Below, piece after piece: positions 1 through 7,495 of a DNA stretch of 64,000 nucleotides (positions are counted from its first letter, which is position 1; each line of letters opens with the position of its first letter). Origin of the DNA: CAVSIP01 sp963728075 (lineage in GTDB: Bacteria; Actinomycetota; Actinomycetes; JAFAQI01; DASSKL01). The notes under the pieces were generated by a model. The model was not told where the DNA came from and did no database searches. It saw only the letters and a program-made list of their open reading frames with translations. The translations under genes and the position numbers were made by a program. The stretch covers positions 496,001-560,000 of the forward strand of contig CAVSIP010000007.1 in the NCBI GenBank assembly GCA_963728075.1, read 5' to 3'.

Positions 1-924
1 GCGGGTCCAGGTCTTGGACGTCCGGCCGATGTCGAGGATCTCGCTGTCGCCGCCGAGGACGACCGGGATGAGCTCGGCCTCGCACGCGAGCCGGCGCACG
101 GCGGCGGCGGACAGCGGGATAGCCCCCTCGAGCAGCCCCCAGCCCTCGACCTGGCCGGTGAGGGTGGCGTGGTCGATGGTGACCGTGACCTGGGTGGGTA
201 GCCCGCCGGTGTCGGGCAGGTCGTCGCAGCGCAGGTAGTGGCCGCACACCTCGGTCAGGGCGTCCGCGGTGCGCTGGGCGCCGGTGCGGTCGTCGTCCGC
301 CGAGACCTTCTGGGACAGTGCCCGCAGGACGGTGAGCAGCTGCTGCCCGCCGACCGGGTCGAGCATGCCCTCGACGTGCACCATCCCCTCGAACGTGGTC
401 GCGGCGCTCGCCCACCGGGACGCGAACTTGCGCTGCTCGCGTTCCAGGGCGGTGTCCTCGGCGCCGGTGCGGATCAGCAGCTCGTGGGTGAGCCGGCCGA
501 GCTGGCCGGGGTCCAGCGTGCGGGCCGCCTCGACCAGGATCGCTTCGGCGTCGGTCTCGACCGAGGGGGGCAGTTGGTCGAGGGTGTCGAGGATCGCCCG
601 GGTGTGCCGCGCGGAGACCTCCCCCGCCTCCACCGCGGAGGCGAGCACCGGGTGCCGCCCGTAGCGTCGCGCGGCCCACAGCAGCTGCCCGGCCTCACCG
701 GGGGCGCGGCGCTGCTCCTCGATGAGCCAGCCGCGCGTCGCCCGGCCGCACAGTGCGACGGTCACGTCCCGGCGGTCCAGGGCGACCAGCTCGCGGGCGA
801 GCAGCCCGTCGAGGAGGTCCTTGGCCTCGATCAGGCCCTCGGCCCGCTCCAGCAGCGCGGCGTCCGGCAGCTCGGCCGGTGGCACGGCGGTGAGCGCGCG
901 AAGCGCCTCGAGCAGCTGCTCCAC
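1..924 (-). CDS. DUF222/13E12-family HNH endonuclease, C-terminus outside window
   Basis: The reading frame runs off the left edge, so about 308 N-terminal residues are present. They read as the DUF222 (13E12 repeat) region that precedes an HNH nuclease domain in many actinobacterial proteins. It ends in the window at a stretch like VLGGDSEILDIGRTSKTW, which in the family lies just before the HNH motif. I chose the GTG at 924 because GGAGG lies 8 nt upstream; a GTG at 933 is in frame but sits on top of that site. A SOS box lies 23 bp upstream. The family is common in mobile or multicopy form and its cellular role is poorly known. Domain call is confident; nuclease activity cannot be judged because the catalytic part is missing. 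Confidence 0.85.
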   Translation of the reverse strand, partial: MEQLLEALRALTAVPPAELPDAALLERAEGLIEAKDLLDGLLARELVALDRRDVTVALCGRATRGWLIEEQRRAPGEAGQLLWAARRYGRHPVLASAVEAGEVSARHTRAILDTLDQLPPSVETDAEAILVEAARTLDPGQLGRLTHELLIRTGAEDTALEREQRKFASRWASAATTFEGMVHVEGMLDPVGGQQLLTVLRALSQKVSADDDRTGAQRTADALTEVCGHYLRCDDLPDTGGLPTQVTVTIDHATLTGQVEGWGLLEGAIPLSAAAVRRLACEAELIPVVLGGDSEILDIGRTSKTWTR

Positions 925-946
925 CGCGCTCACCTCCCGCCAAGGC

Positions 947-962
947 TCGAACGTATGTTCGA
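947..962 (-). promoter_or_regulatory. LexA-binding SOS box
   Basis: TCGAACGTATGTTCGA carries perfect CGAAC/GTTCG half sites with a 4-bp RNRY centre, matching the CGAACRNRYGTTCG box bound by LexA in Gram-positive bacteria and mycobacteria. It lies 23 bp upstream of the DUF222 nuclease start. The gene on the other side (SIMPL protein) reads away from its own promoter at about 1.75 kb, so the box can only serve the nuclease gene. Confidence 0.85.
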
Positions 963-1019
963 TACATTAGCCTCACTTCCCGACAAAAGCAACCCGAGAA
1001 CCGCCTGTGAACAAAGCCC

Positions 1020-1751
1020 CTACGACAGCGTCCAGGTGACCGTCACGGTCACCGACTCCGCCTGCTGCCCGGGGTTGACCGGCACCGGCGTCGGCGCGGC
1101 CGCAAGCGCGCCGGCGGCGTCGGCCGCCGGATACCGCACCGGCGCGTGCACCGTCTCCTCGATGCTCTTCACCGCGCCGAGGGAACGGTGCGACAGCCGC
1201 GCGTACCGCTCCGCCTTCTGCTTCGCGTCCACGAACGCCGCCTGGCGGGCGCGGTCGAGCAGCCCGGCGTTGTCCTGCAGGGTGAACTCCACGCCGTTCA
1301 GCCGGGTGGCGTCGCCGCCAGCGCCGACGGCGTCGCTGATCGCCCGGCCGGCCGCCTTGAGGTCGTGCAGCAGGACGGTCAGCCCCTCGTCGACGCGGTA
1401 GCCGTTCGGGTGGCCGTGGGCGTCGTAGCTCTCGTTGATGGCGACGTTGGACGTCTGGATGTCGGCGTCGGCGACCCCGTCCTTGCGCAGCGCGGCGGTG
1501 ACCCGCGCGACGTCCGCGTTGGCGGCGTTCAGCGCCGCGGTGACGTTGCCCGCGACCTCGTGGACGCCCGCGCTCACCCGCAGCACGTCCGGCGTACCGG
1601 TGACCTGCCCGCTGCCGCCGACGGTCACCGCGCCGGGCGGGGGACCGGCCGCCGCGGCGGGGCTGAGCTCGCTCGAGACGGCGGCACCCGCCCCTGCGGC
1701 GACGAGCGCGGCAGCGGCGGCGGTGGCGACGAGTCGTCGGGTGGGTGTCAT
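1020..1751 (-). CDS. Secreted SIMPL (DUF541) domain protein
   Basis: The 243-residue product begins with a basic stretch and an Ala-rich hydrophobic segment (about residues 5-36), a typical Sec signal peptide, followed by a SIMPL/DUF541 domain: GAVTVGGSGQVTGTPDVLRV, the conserved TSNVAINESYD region, and a C-terminal strand ending VTVTVTWTLS. SIMPL proteins (including Escherichia coli YggE) are periplasmic or extracellular; family members have been linked to stress tolerance, but the biochemical role is unknown. The ATG at 1751 is preceded by GAGGAG. It is divergent from the nitrobindin-like gene. The N-terminal third is unusually Ala-rich but otherwise the protein looks intact. Confidence 0.85.
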   Translation of the reverse strand: MTPTRRLVATAAAAALVAAGAGAAVSSELSPAAAAGPPPGAVTVGGSGQVTGTPDVLRVSAGVHEVAGNVTAALNAANADVARVTAALRKDGVADADIQTSNVAINESYDAHGHPNGYRVDEGLTVLLHDLKAAGRAISDAVGAGGDATRLNGVEFTLQDNAGLLDRARQAAFVDAKQKAERYARLSHRSLGAVKSIEETVHAPVRYPAADAAGALAAAPTPVPVNPGQQAESVTVTVTWTLS

Positions 1752-1855
1752 GGCGCGCTCCTCGGGTCCGGAGGGTCCGATGGGGTCCGGCAGGGTCCAA
1801 CGCGCCTTGGACGCGCCCGGCCCGCGCCGCGGTTCCCGACGAGCCGCCCCCCGAC

Positions 1856-1868
1856 TACCGTTGGGCGC
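1856..1868 (+). promoter_or_regulatory. Probable leaderless -10 box (TACCGT) of the nitrobindin-like gene
   Basis: TACCGT at 1856-1861 is followed by 7 nt and then the GTG start, with no Shine-Dalgarno sequence. This spacing would place transcription start at or next to the start codon. Confidence 0.55.
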
Positions 1869-2348
1869 GTGCACGAGGAACTTCCTGGCGACCTGCTCCC
1901 GCTGTCCTGGCTGATCGGCACCTGGCAGGGCGAGGGGGTGGGTGGCTACCCGACGCTCGAGGCCGACTTCCGGTACGGCCAGCAGCTCACCTTCGCCTGG
2001 TACGGCAAGCCGGTGCTGCAGTACTCCTCGGAGACCTGGTCGCTGGAGGACGCGCGCCCGATGGCCCGCGAGGTGGGCTTCTGGCGCCCGCAGCCCGCCG
2101 GCATGCTCGAGGTGCTGCTCGCCCAGCCGACCGGCTTCGTGGAGATGTTCTACGGCACGGTGACCGGCACCAAGATCGAGATCGTGACGGACCTCGTCGG
2201 CCGGACCCGTACGGCGAAGGAGGTCAGCGCCGAGAAGCGCCTGTACGGTCTGGTGGACGGCGACCTGATGTACGCGATGGACCTCGCGGCGGTCGGCCAG
2301 CCCCTGCAGCCGCACCTGTCCGCGCGCCTGAAGCGCGTGGGGGACTAG
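1869..2348 (+). CDS. Nitrobindin-like heme-binding beta-barrel protein (THAP4/DUF1794 family)
   Basis: This 159-residue protein fits the small all-beta nitrobindin family, whose members bind ferric heme and isomerise peroxynitrite to nitrate. The signature GTWQGEG lies at residues 17-23, the YGQQLTF strand follows, and a histidine near the C-terminus (His149, in LQPHLSARLKRV) is in the position of the axial heme ligand. The usual family length is about 150-200 residues, so it is complete. The start is the GTG at 1869, which agrees with alignment of the family N-terminus and with the TACCGT box 7 nt upstream. It is a cytoplasmic protein with no signal peptide. Activity is inferred from family only. 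Confidence 0.85.
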   Translation: MHEELPGDLLPLSWLIGTWQGEGVGGYPTLEADFRYGQQLTFAWYGKPVLQYSSETWSLEDARPMAREVGFWRPQPAGMLEVLLAQPTGFVEMFYGTVTGTKIEIVTDLVGRTRTAKEVSAEKRLYGLVDGDLMYAMDLAAVGQPLQPHLSARLKRVGD

Positions 2349-2358
2349 CCGGCCGCAA

Positions 2359-2406
2359 AGTGGCACGTTCTGCGTAGGAGTGGCACCTGATTGCGAGAGG
2401 TGGCCC
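2359..2406 (+). repeat. Three direct repeats RGTGGCNC at 20-bp spacing, putative operator of the toxin-antitoxin operon
   Basis: AGTGGCAC occurs at 2359-2366 and 2379-2386, and a 6/8 match, GGTGGCCC, at 2399-2406. The spacing of exactly 20 bp is about two helical turns, so all copies lie on one DNA face. The third copy lies between the candidate -35 and -10 boxes of the antitoxin gene. Binding by the antitoxin is inferred. Confidence 0.55.
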
Positions 2407-2426
2407 TACCGTGCACAATGGGGTAC
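2391..2426 (+). promoter_or_regulatory. Promoter of the AbrB-like antitoxin/PIN toxin operon
   Basis: TTGCGA (2391-2396) and CACAAT (2414-2419) are separated by 17 bp, each matching the housekeeping consensus at 4 of 6 positions. The ATG at 2427 begins 7 nt after the -10 box, consistent with a leaderless transcript. No Shine-Dalgarno sequence is visible. Confidence 0.5.
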
Positions 2427-2780
2427 ATGCCTCTCCCCGCTGGTGCCGTGTCCGCGTCCTTCCATGTGGGGGCGAAGGGCCGGGTTGTGCTGCCCGCCGC
2501 CGTACGCCGCGCCGCGCACCTCGATGAGGGCGACGAGGTCGTGGCCCGCCCGGAGGGCGAGGGTCGTGTCGTGATCGAGACGGTGGCCTCGATCCGTGCA
2601 CGCGTCTGGGCCGCCGCGCCCGAGACGTCCGGGCTCGACACCGAGGCTGATGTCCGCGCGATGCGCGACCAGGACCGGCAGCTCGAGCAGCGCCGCGCAG
2701 CTCAGAGCGCGTCCGAGCGCCGTACGGAGCAGGAGAGCGCCGACGCGGGTGCGGCTCTGCTCGCCCATCTCGGCTTGTGA
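2427..2780 (+). CDS. AbrB/MazE-like antitoxin
   Basis: This 117-residue protein has an N-terminal SpoVT-AbrB swapped-hairpin DNA-binding fold: FHVGAKGRVVLPAAVRRAAH at about residues 12-31, then the EGDEVVARPEGEGRVVIE strands. The C-terminal half is charged and helical (REQRR-like, rich in E, Q and R) and would wrap the toxin. It overlaps the downstream PIN gene by 4 bp (GTGA), the usual arrangement for a VapB/VapC pair. The ATG at 2427 fits the promoter; an in-frame ATG at 2418 would add three residues. Expected roles are neutralising the toxin and repressing the operon together with it. Confidence 0.8.
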   Translation: MPLPAGAVSASFHVGAKGRVVLPAAVRRAAHLDEGDEVVARPEGEGRVVIETVASIRARVWAAAPETSGLDTEADVRAMRDQDRQLEQRRAAQSASERRTEQESADAGAALLAHLGL

Positions 2781-3187
2781 GCGCCGCTGCTCGCAAGGTC
2801 GTCCTGGACGCGTCCGCAGCGCTCGCCTGGGTGCTGCACGAGCGCGGCGCGGCCACCGTCGACAAGCTCCTGCCGGTGGGTGTGGTCCCGGCATCCGTGA
2901 TGGTCGAGACGCTGTACCGCGCGCAGGAGCGCGGGCATCGGCAGTCCTGCCAGGAGCTGCACGATGATCTTCTGGCGATGGGCCTGACGGTGGAGCCGGT
3001 CACCGATGAGGACACCGTCCGCGCTGCGGAGCTCGTTGCAGCATCGCGCCGCGACTCGAGCGGCTCGCTCTCTCTGGGGGACGGCCTGTGCATCGCGGTA
3101 GCGGAACGTCTGGGGCTGACGATGACGGGCAACGACAGGTACTGGGAGGGCGTGACCAGTTCCGTCACGTTCATGCCCTTCCGCTGA
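2777..3187 (+). CDS. vapC: VapC-like PIN-domain ribonuclease toxin
   Basis: The 136-residue product is a PIN-domain RNase. The four acidic residues that hold Mg2+ are visible: D11 (VVLDASA), E44 (MVETLY), D102 (SLGDGL) and D120 (TGNDRYW). VapC toxins cut tRNA or rRNA; the target here is unknown. Its GTG overlaps the antitoxin stop (GTGA), so the two genes are translationally coupled. All catalytic residues are intact and the pair looks functional. The next gene is on the opposite strand, so the operon ends here. Confidence 0.85.
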   Translation: MSAAARKVVLDASAALAWVLHERGAATVDKLLPVGVVPASVMVETLYRAQERGHRQSCQELHDDLLAMGLTVEPVTDEDTVRAAELVAASRRDSSGSLSLGDGLCIAVAERLGLTMTGNDRYWEGVTSSVTFMPFR

Positions 3188-3217
3188 ACCGCGCGCGGCC
3201 CCCGCCGCCGACCCCCG

Positions 3218-5080
3218 CTACCGGGCCTGCCGCAGCTTGTACAGCGCCTGCTTCGCCGCCCGCCGAACCGCCTTGTCGGCGAAGCCGTGGCCGAGGCTCT
3301 CGAGCACCGGCTCGGTGTAGGGGGACTCGACCCGCCACAGGTCGCCGACGAACGTGGCGAGCCGCCCGAGCGGCAGCGTCGCCTCCGGGGCGGCCAACGC
3401 CTGGCACAGCTCGGCCGCGCCACCGCCGATGAGCATGAGCGCGCACGACTCGACGAACGCGGCCGCGCCTTCCCCCGGCTCGAGCGCCTCGGCCGGCTCC
3501 ACGCCGGCGTCGACGAGCCACAGCCGCGCGAACGGCCGCAGCACCGGGTCGTCCAGTGCCCCGCGTACGGCCGGCTCGGCGGCCGGGCCGACGTGGGACA
3601 GGGCGGCGAACGCGGCCGCGCGCGTGTCCAGGTCACCGGTACGGGCCGCCCCGAGCAGCTCGGCCGCGGCCGCCTGCGGCGTGCGGGCGGCGCACCAGGC
3701 GGCGACGGCCGCGTCGGTCTCGGCCATCGGACCGCCCATCGCGCCGCTGAGCAGCGTGGCCGCGTCGGCCTCTGCGAGGGAGACCAGCGTGGGCACGGTG
3801 ACGGGGGCGATCTCGGGCAGCGTCACGGCGAGCCACTGCTCGCCGAGCGGGGTGACGGCCACGGAGTCGACGTGCTCGTCGTCGTACGGCGTCGCCGCCG
3901 GTACGACGCCGTACCGGTCGACCATCCCCAGCCGGGCCAGCCGCTCCAGCGCGTCGCGGGCCATCCCGGTGGCGAGGCGGCAGAGCATGTCGCTGAGCGG
4001 GCCCCGGTCCTCGCCCACCACCTCGAGGAGCACCTCGTCGAGCTCGTCCGCCGGCACCGGCTCTCCCCGCTGGTAGAGCAGCGCGAGCAGGACGGGCAGC
4101 GTCTCGTCCACCGCGTCGGCGAGCGGGACCAGCACCTGCGTGCCGCCGCCGAACCAGCAGCCGGCCTCCAGCGCCGCATCGGCGAGCGCGTACGCGACGG
4201 TCACCGGGTCGTCGGAGGCCTCCTCGCCGAGCCGGGCCTTCGTCGCCCCGACGTCGAGAAGGTCCGCCCAGGTGGCGAGCGTCCACGCCTCCGCGACACC
4301 GGGCAGGTCCGACGCGCTGCGGACCTTCTGCCCCCACCGGTCCCGGTCGGTGGTCTCCCCGGTGCCGAGCACCTCGACCAGCGCGGGCAGCTCGGCGAGC
4401 TTCGGGTTGCCCGTGCCGGTCACCGGTACGGGCCGTGCCGCGACGTGGGCGACCAGCCGCCGGATGCGGGTGACGAGCGGCGCGGCCTCGGCGGCTGCCA
4501 CGAGCGTGGCCGGGTCGGCGGGCGGCGCCATCCGCAGCGGCAGGATGTCCGGTTCCAGGTCGTCGCCGGGCAGGGGCAGCGCGGCCCGGCGCTCGGCGAG
4601 CGGCTTTGCGTTGTGCGCGTCGACCCACGCCTGCATCGCGGCCGGGTCCTCGACGTCCACGCCCTCGGTGAGCATGGCGGTGACCATGGTCTTGGCCGGC
4701 CCCCAGCGCGTCCGGTCGGCCATCGCGGCCGGCAGCTCTTCCTCGGCGGCGGCCAGCTCGGCGTGCAGCTCGCCGAGGGCGCCGGCGGGTTCGAGCCGCC
4801 GGTGCTCGTCGAGGAAGCGCAGCCACGCGGCGAGGCTCGGCCCGATCTCCGCGATCTCGTCCTCGTCGGCGGGCAGCCGCGCCGGCAGGATGTCGAGCAG
4901 CAGCCGCCGCACGTCCCCGCGCCGCCACTCGTACGCCGGCCGCTCGAGGTGGTCGTCGTGCGCCTCGACGAGGTGCACCGCGGTGTCGGGGTCCGCGCCG
5001 GCTCGCAGCCCGTCGGCCGCGGCGAACCAGGTCCGGAACGTCGCGACCAAGCGGCGGTGTTCGGTGTCGTCGCTCACCAC
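3218..5080 (-). CDS. Conserved actinobacterial protein of unknown function with HEAT-like C-terminus
   Basis: I do not recognise a named family for this 620-residue cytoplasmic protein. No signal peptide or membrane segment is visible. The N-terminal half is helical and resembles long actinobacterial hypothetical proteins that carry a WLRFLDEH-type segment. A winged-helix-like stretch appears at roughly 330-420, where VDRYGVVPAATP follows a leucine-rich helix. Residues about 460-620 consist of Ala-rich helical pairs (AAAFAALSHVGPAAEPAVRG and similar) reminiscent of HEAT repeats. Two GTG codons in tandem (5080, 5077) are possible starts. It stands alone, convergent with the toxin gene. Function is unknown. 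Confidence 0.75.
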   Translation of the reverse strand: MVSDDTEHRRLVATFRTWFAAADGLRAGADPDTAVHLVEAHDDHLERPAYEWRRGDVRRLLLDILPARLPADEDEIAEIGPSLAAWLRFLDEHRRLEPAGALGELHAELAAAEEELPAAMADRTRWGPAKTMVTAMLTEGVDVEDPAAMQAWVDAHNAKPLAERRAALPLPGDDLEPDILPLRMAPPADPATLVAAAEAAPLVTRIRRLVAHVAARPVPVTGTGNPKLAELPALVEVLGTGETTDRDRWGQKVRSASDLPGVAEAWTLATWADLLDVGATKARLGEEASDDPVTVAYALADAALEAGCWFGGGTQVLVPLADAVDETLPVLLALLYQRGEPVPADELDEVLLEVVGEDRGPLSDMLCRLATGMARDALERLARLGMVDRYGVVPAATPYDDEHVDSVAVTPLGEQWLAVTLPEIAPVTVPTLVSLAEADAATLLSGAMGGPMAETDAAVAAWCAARTPQAAAAELLGAARTGDLDTRAAAFAALSHVGPAAEPAVRGALDDPVLRPFARLWLVDAGVEPAEALEPGEGAAAFVESCALMLIGGGAAELCQALAAPEATLPLGRLATFVGDLWRVESPYTEPVLESLGHGFADKAVRRAAKQALYKLRQAR

Positions 5081-5283
5081 CCGGCTGAGGGTAGGGGGTG
5101 CGAGCGGCCGGTGATTAGTCCCGGCGACGCCGCGTCGGTCCGGTTGCCGCAGCGGTTTGCCTCACGCTGCGACATTCCGTCACGTTGCGTTGCTGGACGG
5201 GGGTTCAGCACGCCGGTGTCGGAATCATGGCCCGGCGGGGGACTTGTGGGTCCGGCCGGGCTGGGGGCGGCCGGACGCATGAG

Positions 5284-5319
5284 GAGGGCCCGGTGCGCTG
5301 GGGGACGCTCCGGGCCCTC
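5284..5319 (+). terminator. Strong hairpin inside the divergent gap 5081-5377
   Basis: GAGGGCCCGG (5284-5293) and CCGGGCCCTC (5310-5319) form a perfect 10-bp stem with a 16-nt loop. It looks like a terminator or attenuator although it lies between two diverging genes. The rest of the 297-bp gap contains no convincing gene; TAGTCT at 5363-5368 is a candidate -10 box for the gene starting at 5378. Confidence 0.5.
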
Positions 5320-5377
5320 ACGCATACTGTTGCATGTCTGTACTCGGCTTGGCATAGGCCGTTAGTCTCATCGGCCG

Positions 5378-6922
5378 ATGCTGCGCCACGACTTCTCCGT
5401 GCTGTTGCAGCGGCTGGCGGGCGAGCTGCGGCAAGACCGCGAGACCGCCTCCGCCGCGCGGCAGGCGCTCGCCGACGCCGGCGTGTCGCCCGCCGCGGCG
5501 CGCGCGTACGTCGTCGACATCGTCCGGGCCGCCGTCGGCGCCGGGCACGTCAGCGCCCGCGACCGGGACATCTGGCTCGCGGTCACCGGCCTCACCGGCC
5601 GCCTCTACAGCCGGGCGCACGTCGCCCGCGAGTACGGCATCACCGCCAGCCGGGTCGACCAGATCCGCGTCGAGGTCACCGCGCTCGTCGCGCCGTTCGT
5701 GGAGCACCGGCGGCTGCACCACCCGGGCGTGCAGCCCCGCGACCGGGAGCTGCGCGAGGAGCAGGCCTTCGCCCGCCTGCACGGGCAGGCCGCGCTCGCG
5801 CGCAACGAGCGCGAGGTGTCCACGGTGCAGGCGCTGTGGCGCGAGCGGTCCGAGTCGACCGCCGTCCGCCACCGCGCGCAGCCGGGAGCGGTTCCGGCGA
5901 GTGAGCGGGCGGCCCGGTCGCGGCTGCGCGAGCCGCTGCTCGCCCGGCTCGCCCAGGAGGCGCAGGCCCCGCTGCCGCCCCTGCTGCGGCTGCTCAACAG
6001 CGAGGGGCGGCCCCGCCGTCCGGACAGCATCGACCCCGACCGGCTCGCCGCACTCGTCCCCGCCGACCCGACCACCCCGGCGATCACGCCGGGCAGCGGG
6101 CACGAGGTGATGGAGGCCATCGCCGGCTACCTGTGCCACCCCGTCTCGCCCGACCCGCAGACCGAGGCCCGGGCGTGGGCCGCCGCCGTACGGATCTGGA
6201 TGACCCGCCGCGGCATGGCCGCGGTCATCGGTGCCCGGCACGTACGCCGGCTGCTCGGCCCGACCCACCCGCTGACCCTGCAGGTCTACGGCGACGTTAT
6301 CGGCATCCTGCGCGGCAACGGCTACCTGCGCACCGCCCAGCACACGCTCGCGAACGTCCTGCGGGCGGCCGAGCAGGCGTCGCTGCCCCCGGCCGAACGC
6401 GCCCGGCTGGAGGCGATCGCGCTGTTCGGCGCCGGCGCGGCCAGCCCGCAGTGGCAGCAGGGGCTCGAGCCCGTCCCGTCGCTGCTCGCCGTTCAGTCCG
6501 CGCAGGAGCGGCTGCTGACCCTCACCGAGGTCGGTGGGTTCCCCTTCGACTGGCACCTCAACGCCCGCCGCCGCCGGGTGATGGCCCTGCACCAGCTCGC
6601 ACTGCACGACGACGGTCCGCGGCGGCGGTCGTCGCCGCTGTGGAACCGCGAGGTCACGGCCGAGGTGCAGGCGCTCGACGAGATCGCCCAGAGCACCGCC
6701 GACATGTTCGCGCGGATCAACTGGGCGATGGTCCGTACCCGGATGAGCCTCGACCTCGGCGACACCGCGGCGTTTCGCCACTACGCCGCGCAGGCCGCGG
6801 ACATGCCCGACTTCGTGCCCGGCATGCGCGAGATCCTCCTGCCCGACCTGCAGGGGCTGCTGCGGCAGGGCAAGCGCCGGCGCTGGGCCCTGCCCGAGGC
6901 CGCGGAGGCGCTGGTGTCGTAG
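5378..6922 (+). CDS. Unknown protein with sigma-region-4-like HTH and helical repeats (paralogue of 23738-25252)
   Basis: This 514-residue cytoplasmic protein is unnamed but clearly homologous to the product of 23738-25252. Shared features in order are a segment RDRDIWLAVTGLTGRLYSRA at about 60-80, an HTH like sigma-70 region 4 (VAREYGITASRVDQIRVEV, about 83-101), a central 'LRLLNS...DPDRLAALVP' block, 'HPLTLQVYGDVIGILRGNGY', 'NARRRRVMALHQLALHD', and a C-terminal 'LLPDLQGLLRQGKRRRW'. The second half looks like TPR-type helical pairs. A DNA-binding or RNA-polymerase-associated role is possible but not shown. The ATG at 5378 follows a TAGTCT box by 9 nt. No partner gene is adjacent. Confidence 0.7.
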   Translation: MLRHDFSVLLQRLAGELRQDRETASAARQALADAGVSPAAARAYVVDIVRAAVGAGHVSARDRDIWLAVTGLTGRLYSRAHVAREYGITASRVDQIRVEVTALVAPFVEHRRLHHPGVQPRDRELREEQAFARLHGQAALARNEREVSTVQALWRERSESTAVRHRAQPGAVPASERAARSRLREPLLARLAQEAQAPLPPLLRLLNSEGRPRRPDSIDPDRLAALVPADPTTPAITPGSGHEVMEAIAGYLCHPVSPDPQTEARAWAAAVRIWMTRRGMAAVIGARHVRRLLGPTHPLTLQVYGDVIGILRGNGYLRTAQHTLANVLRAAEQASLPPAERARLEAIALFGAGAASPQWQQGLEPVPSLLAVQSAQERLLTLTEVGGFPFDWHLNARRRRVMALHQLALHDDGPRRRSSPLWNREVTAEVQALDEIAQSTADMFARINWAMVRTRMSLDLGDTAAFRHYAAQAADMPDFVPGMREILLPDLQGLLRQGKRRRWALPEAAEALVS

Positions 6923-6939
6923 GGGGCGGGGGTCCGGCG

Positions 6940-7262
6940 TCACCGCTCGGTGAAGCAGGCTCCCTGGCCGAGCAGGCCGAGGCCGGCCCGGCCGCCGGCG
7001 GCGTAGTGCGCGATGCCGCTTGCGCGACGAGGACGGGTAGCCGGTACGCGGGCCGGTGGTCGACCGGGGTCTCCGCGCTGGTGGCCTGGTAGAAGAACTG
7101 CAGGCCCGAGACGGCGCTCGCCTCGGCGATCGCGGAGGCAAGCACGTCGTCGGCGCCCGTGAACGGCTGGTTGCCGCTGATGACGTAGTGGATCGGCTGG
7201 CACGGGTCCCAGCGGGCGGGCGGCGGGTTTCCGCAGGAGCGCGTAGTCGCCGCTGCCGGTGG
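6940..7262 (-). pseudogene. Remnant of a secreted matrixin-like metalloprotease gene
   Basis: On the minus strand the conserved core of a matrixin-like actinobacterial protein can be read, but only by changing frame. TGSGDYALLRKPAAR (from 7260) is in one frame, RWDPCQPIHYVISG through AYRLPVLVAQA is in a second, and GIAHYAAGG through GACFTER and a stop at 6940 is in a third. The intact family continues after PVLVAWA with a zinc-binding HELGH region, which is absent here. No signal peptide or start is present upstream. I therefore call a decayed fragment with at least two frameshifts and lost ends. Confidence 0.65.
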
Positions 7263-7319
7263 ACGCCGCGGCGCCTTCGACGACCTGCCAGGCGTCACCG
7301 TACGGGCCTGCTGGGTCAG

Positions 7320-7493
7320 GTGGTCGAGGCAGCGTTGCGCCGGGAGCTGTTCAGCCCGGCCGGTGACCGCGAGCGTCCGGACGTACCGGTGTTCCACGGC
7401 TCCGGCGGGCCGCGGCCAGGCATCGACCTGACCTCGAACGTCGCCCTGCAGGAGGCCCTCGACGAGGACGTGCCGCTCGTGCGGCGCCGCTGA
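7320..7493 (+). pseudogene. 5'-truncated VapB antitoxin remnant
   Basis: The 58 codons before the VapC gene read VEAALRRELFSP and then PVFHGSGGPRPGIDLTSNVA to a stop at 7493. This is the C-terminal half of a VapB-type antitoxin, whose ribbon-helix-helix DNA-binding N-terminus should lie just upstream. That part is missing: upstream sequence belongs to the decayed metalloprotease remnant on the other strand, so a deletion junction probably lies at about 7265-7320. A GTG at 7320 could start a short C-terminal peptide, but no ribosome-binding site is visible. Confidence 0.6.
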
Positions 7494-7495
7494 GC

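Noticed and set aside
2357..2370. AAAGTGGCACGTTC resembles the inner arm of the palindromic element at 38141 (13 of 14 bases).
   Set aside because: The matching opposite arms are missing, so the region does not fold like the element; the direct 20-bp repeat explains it better.
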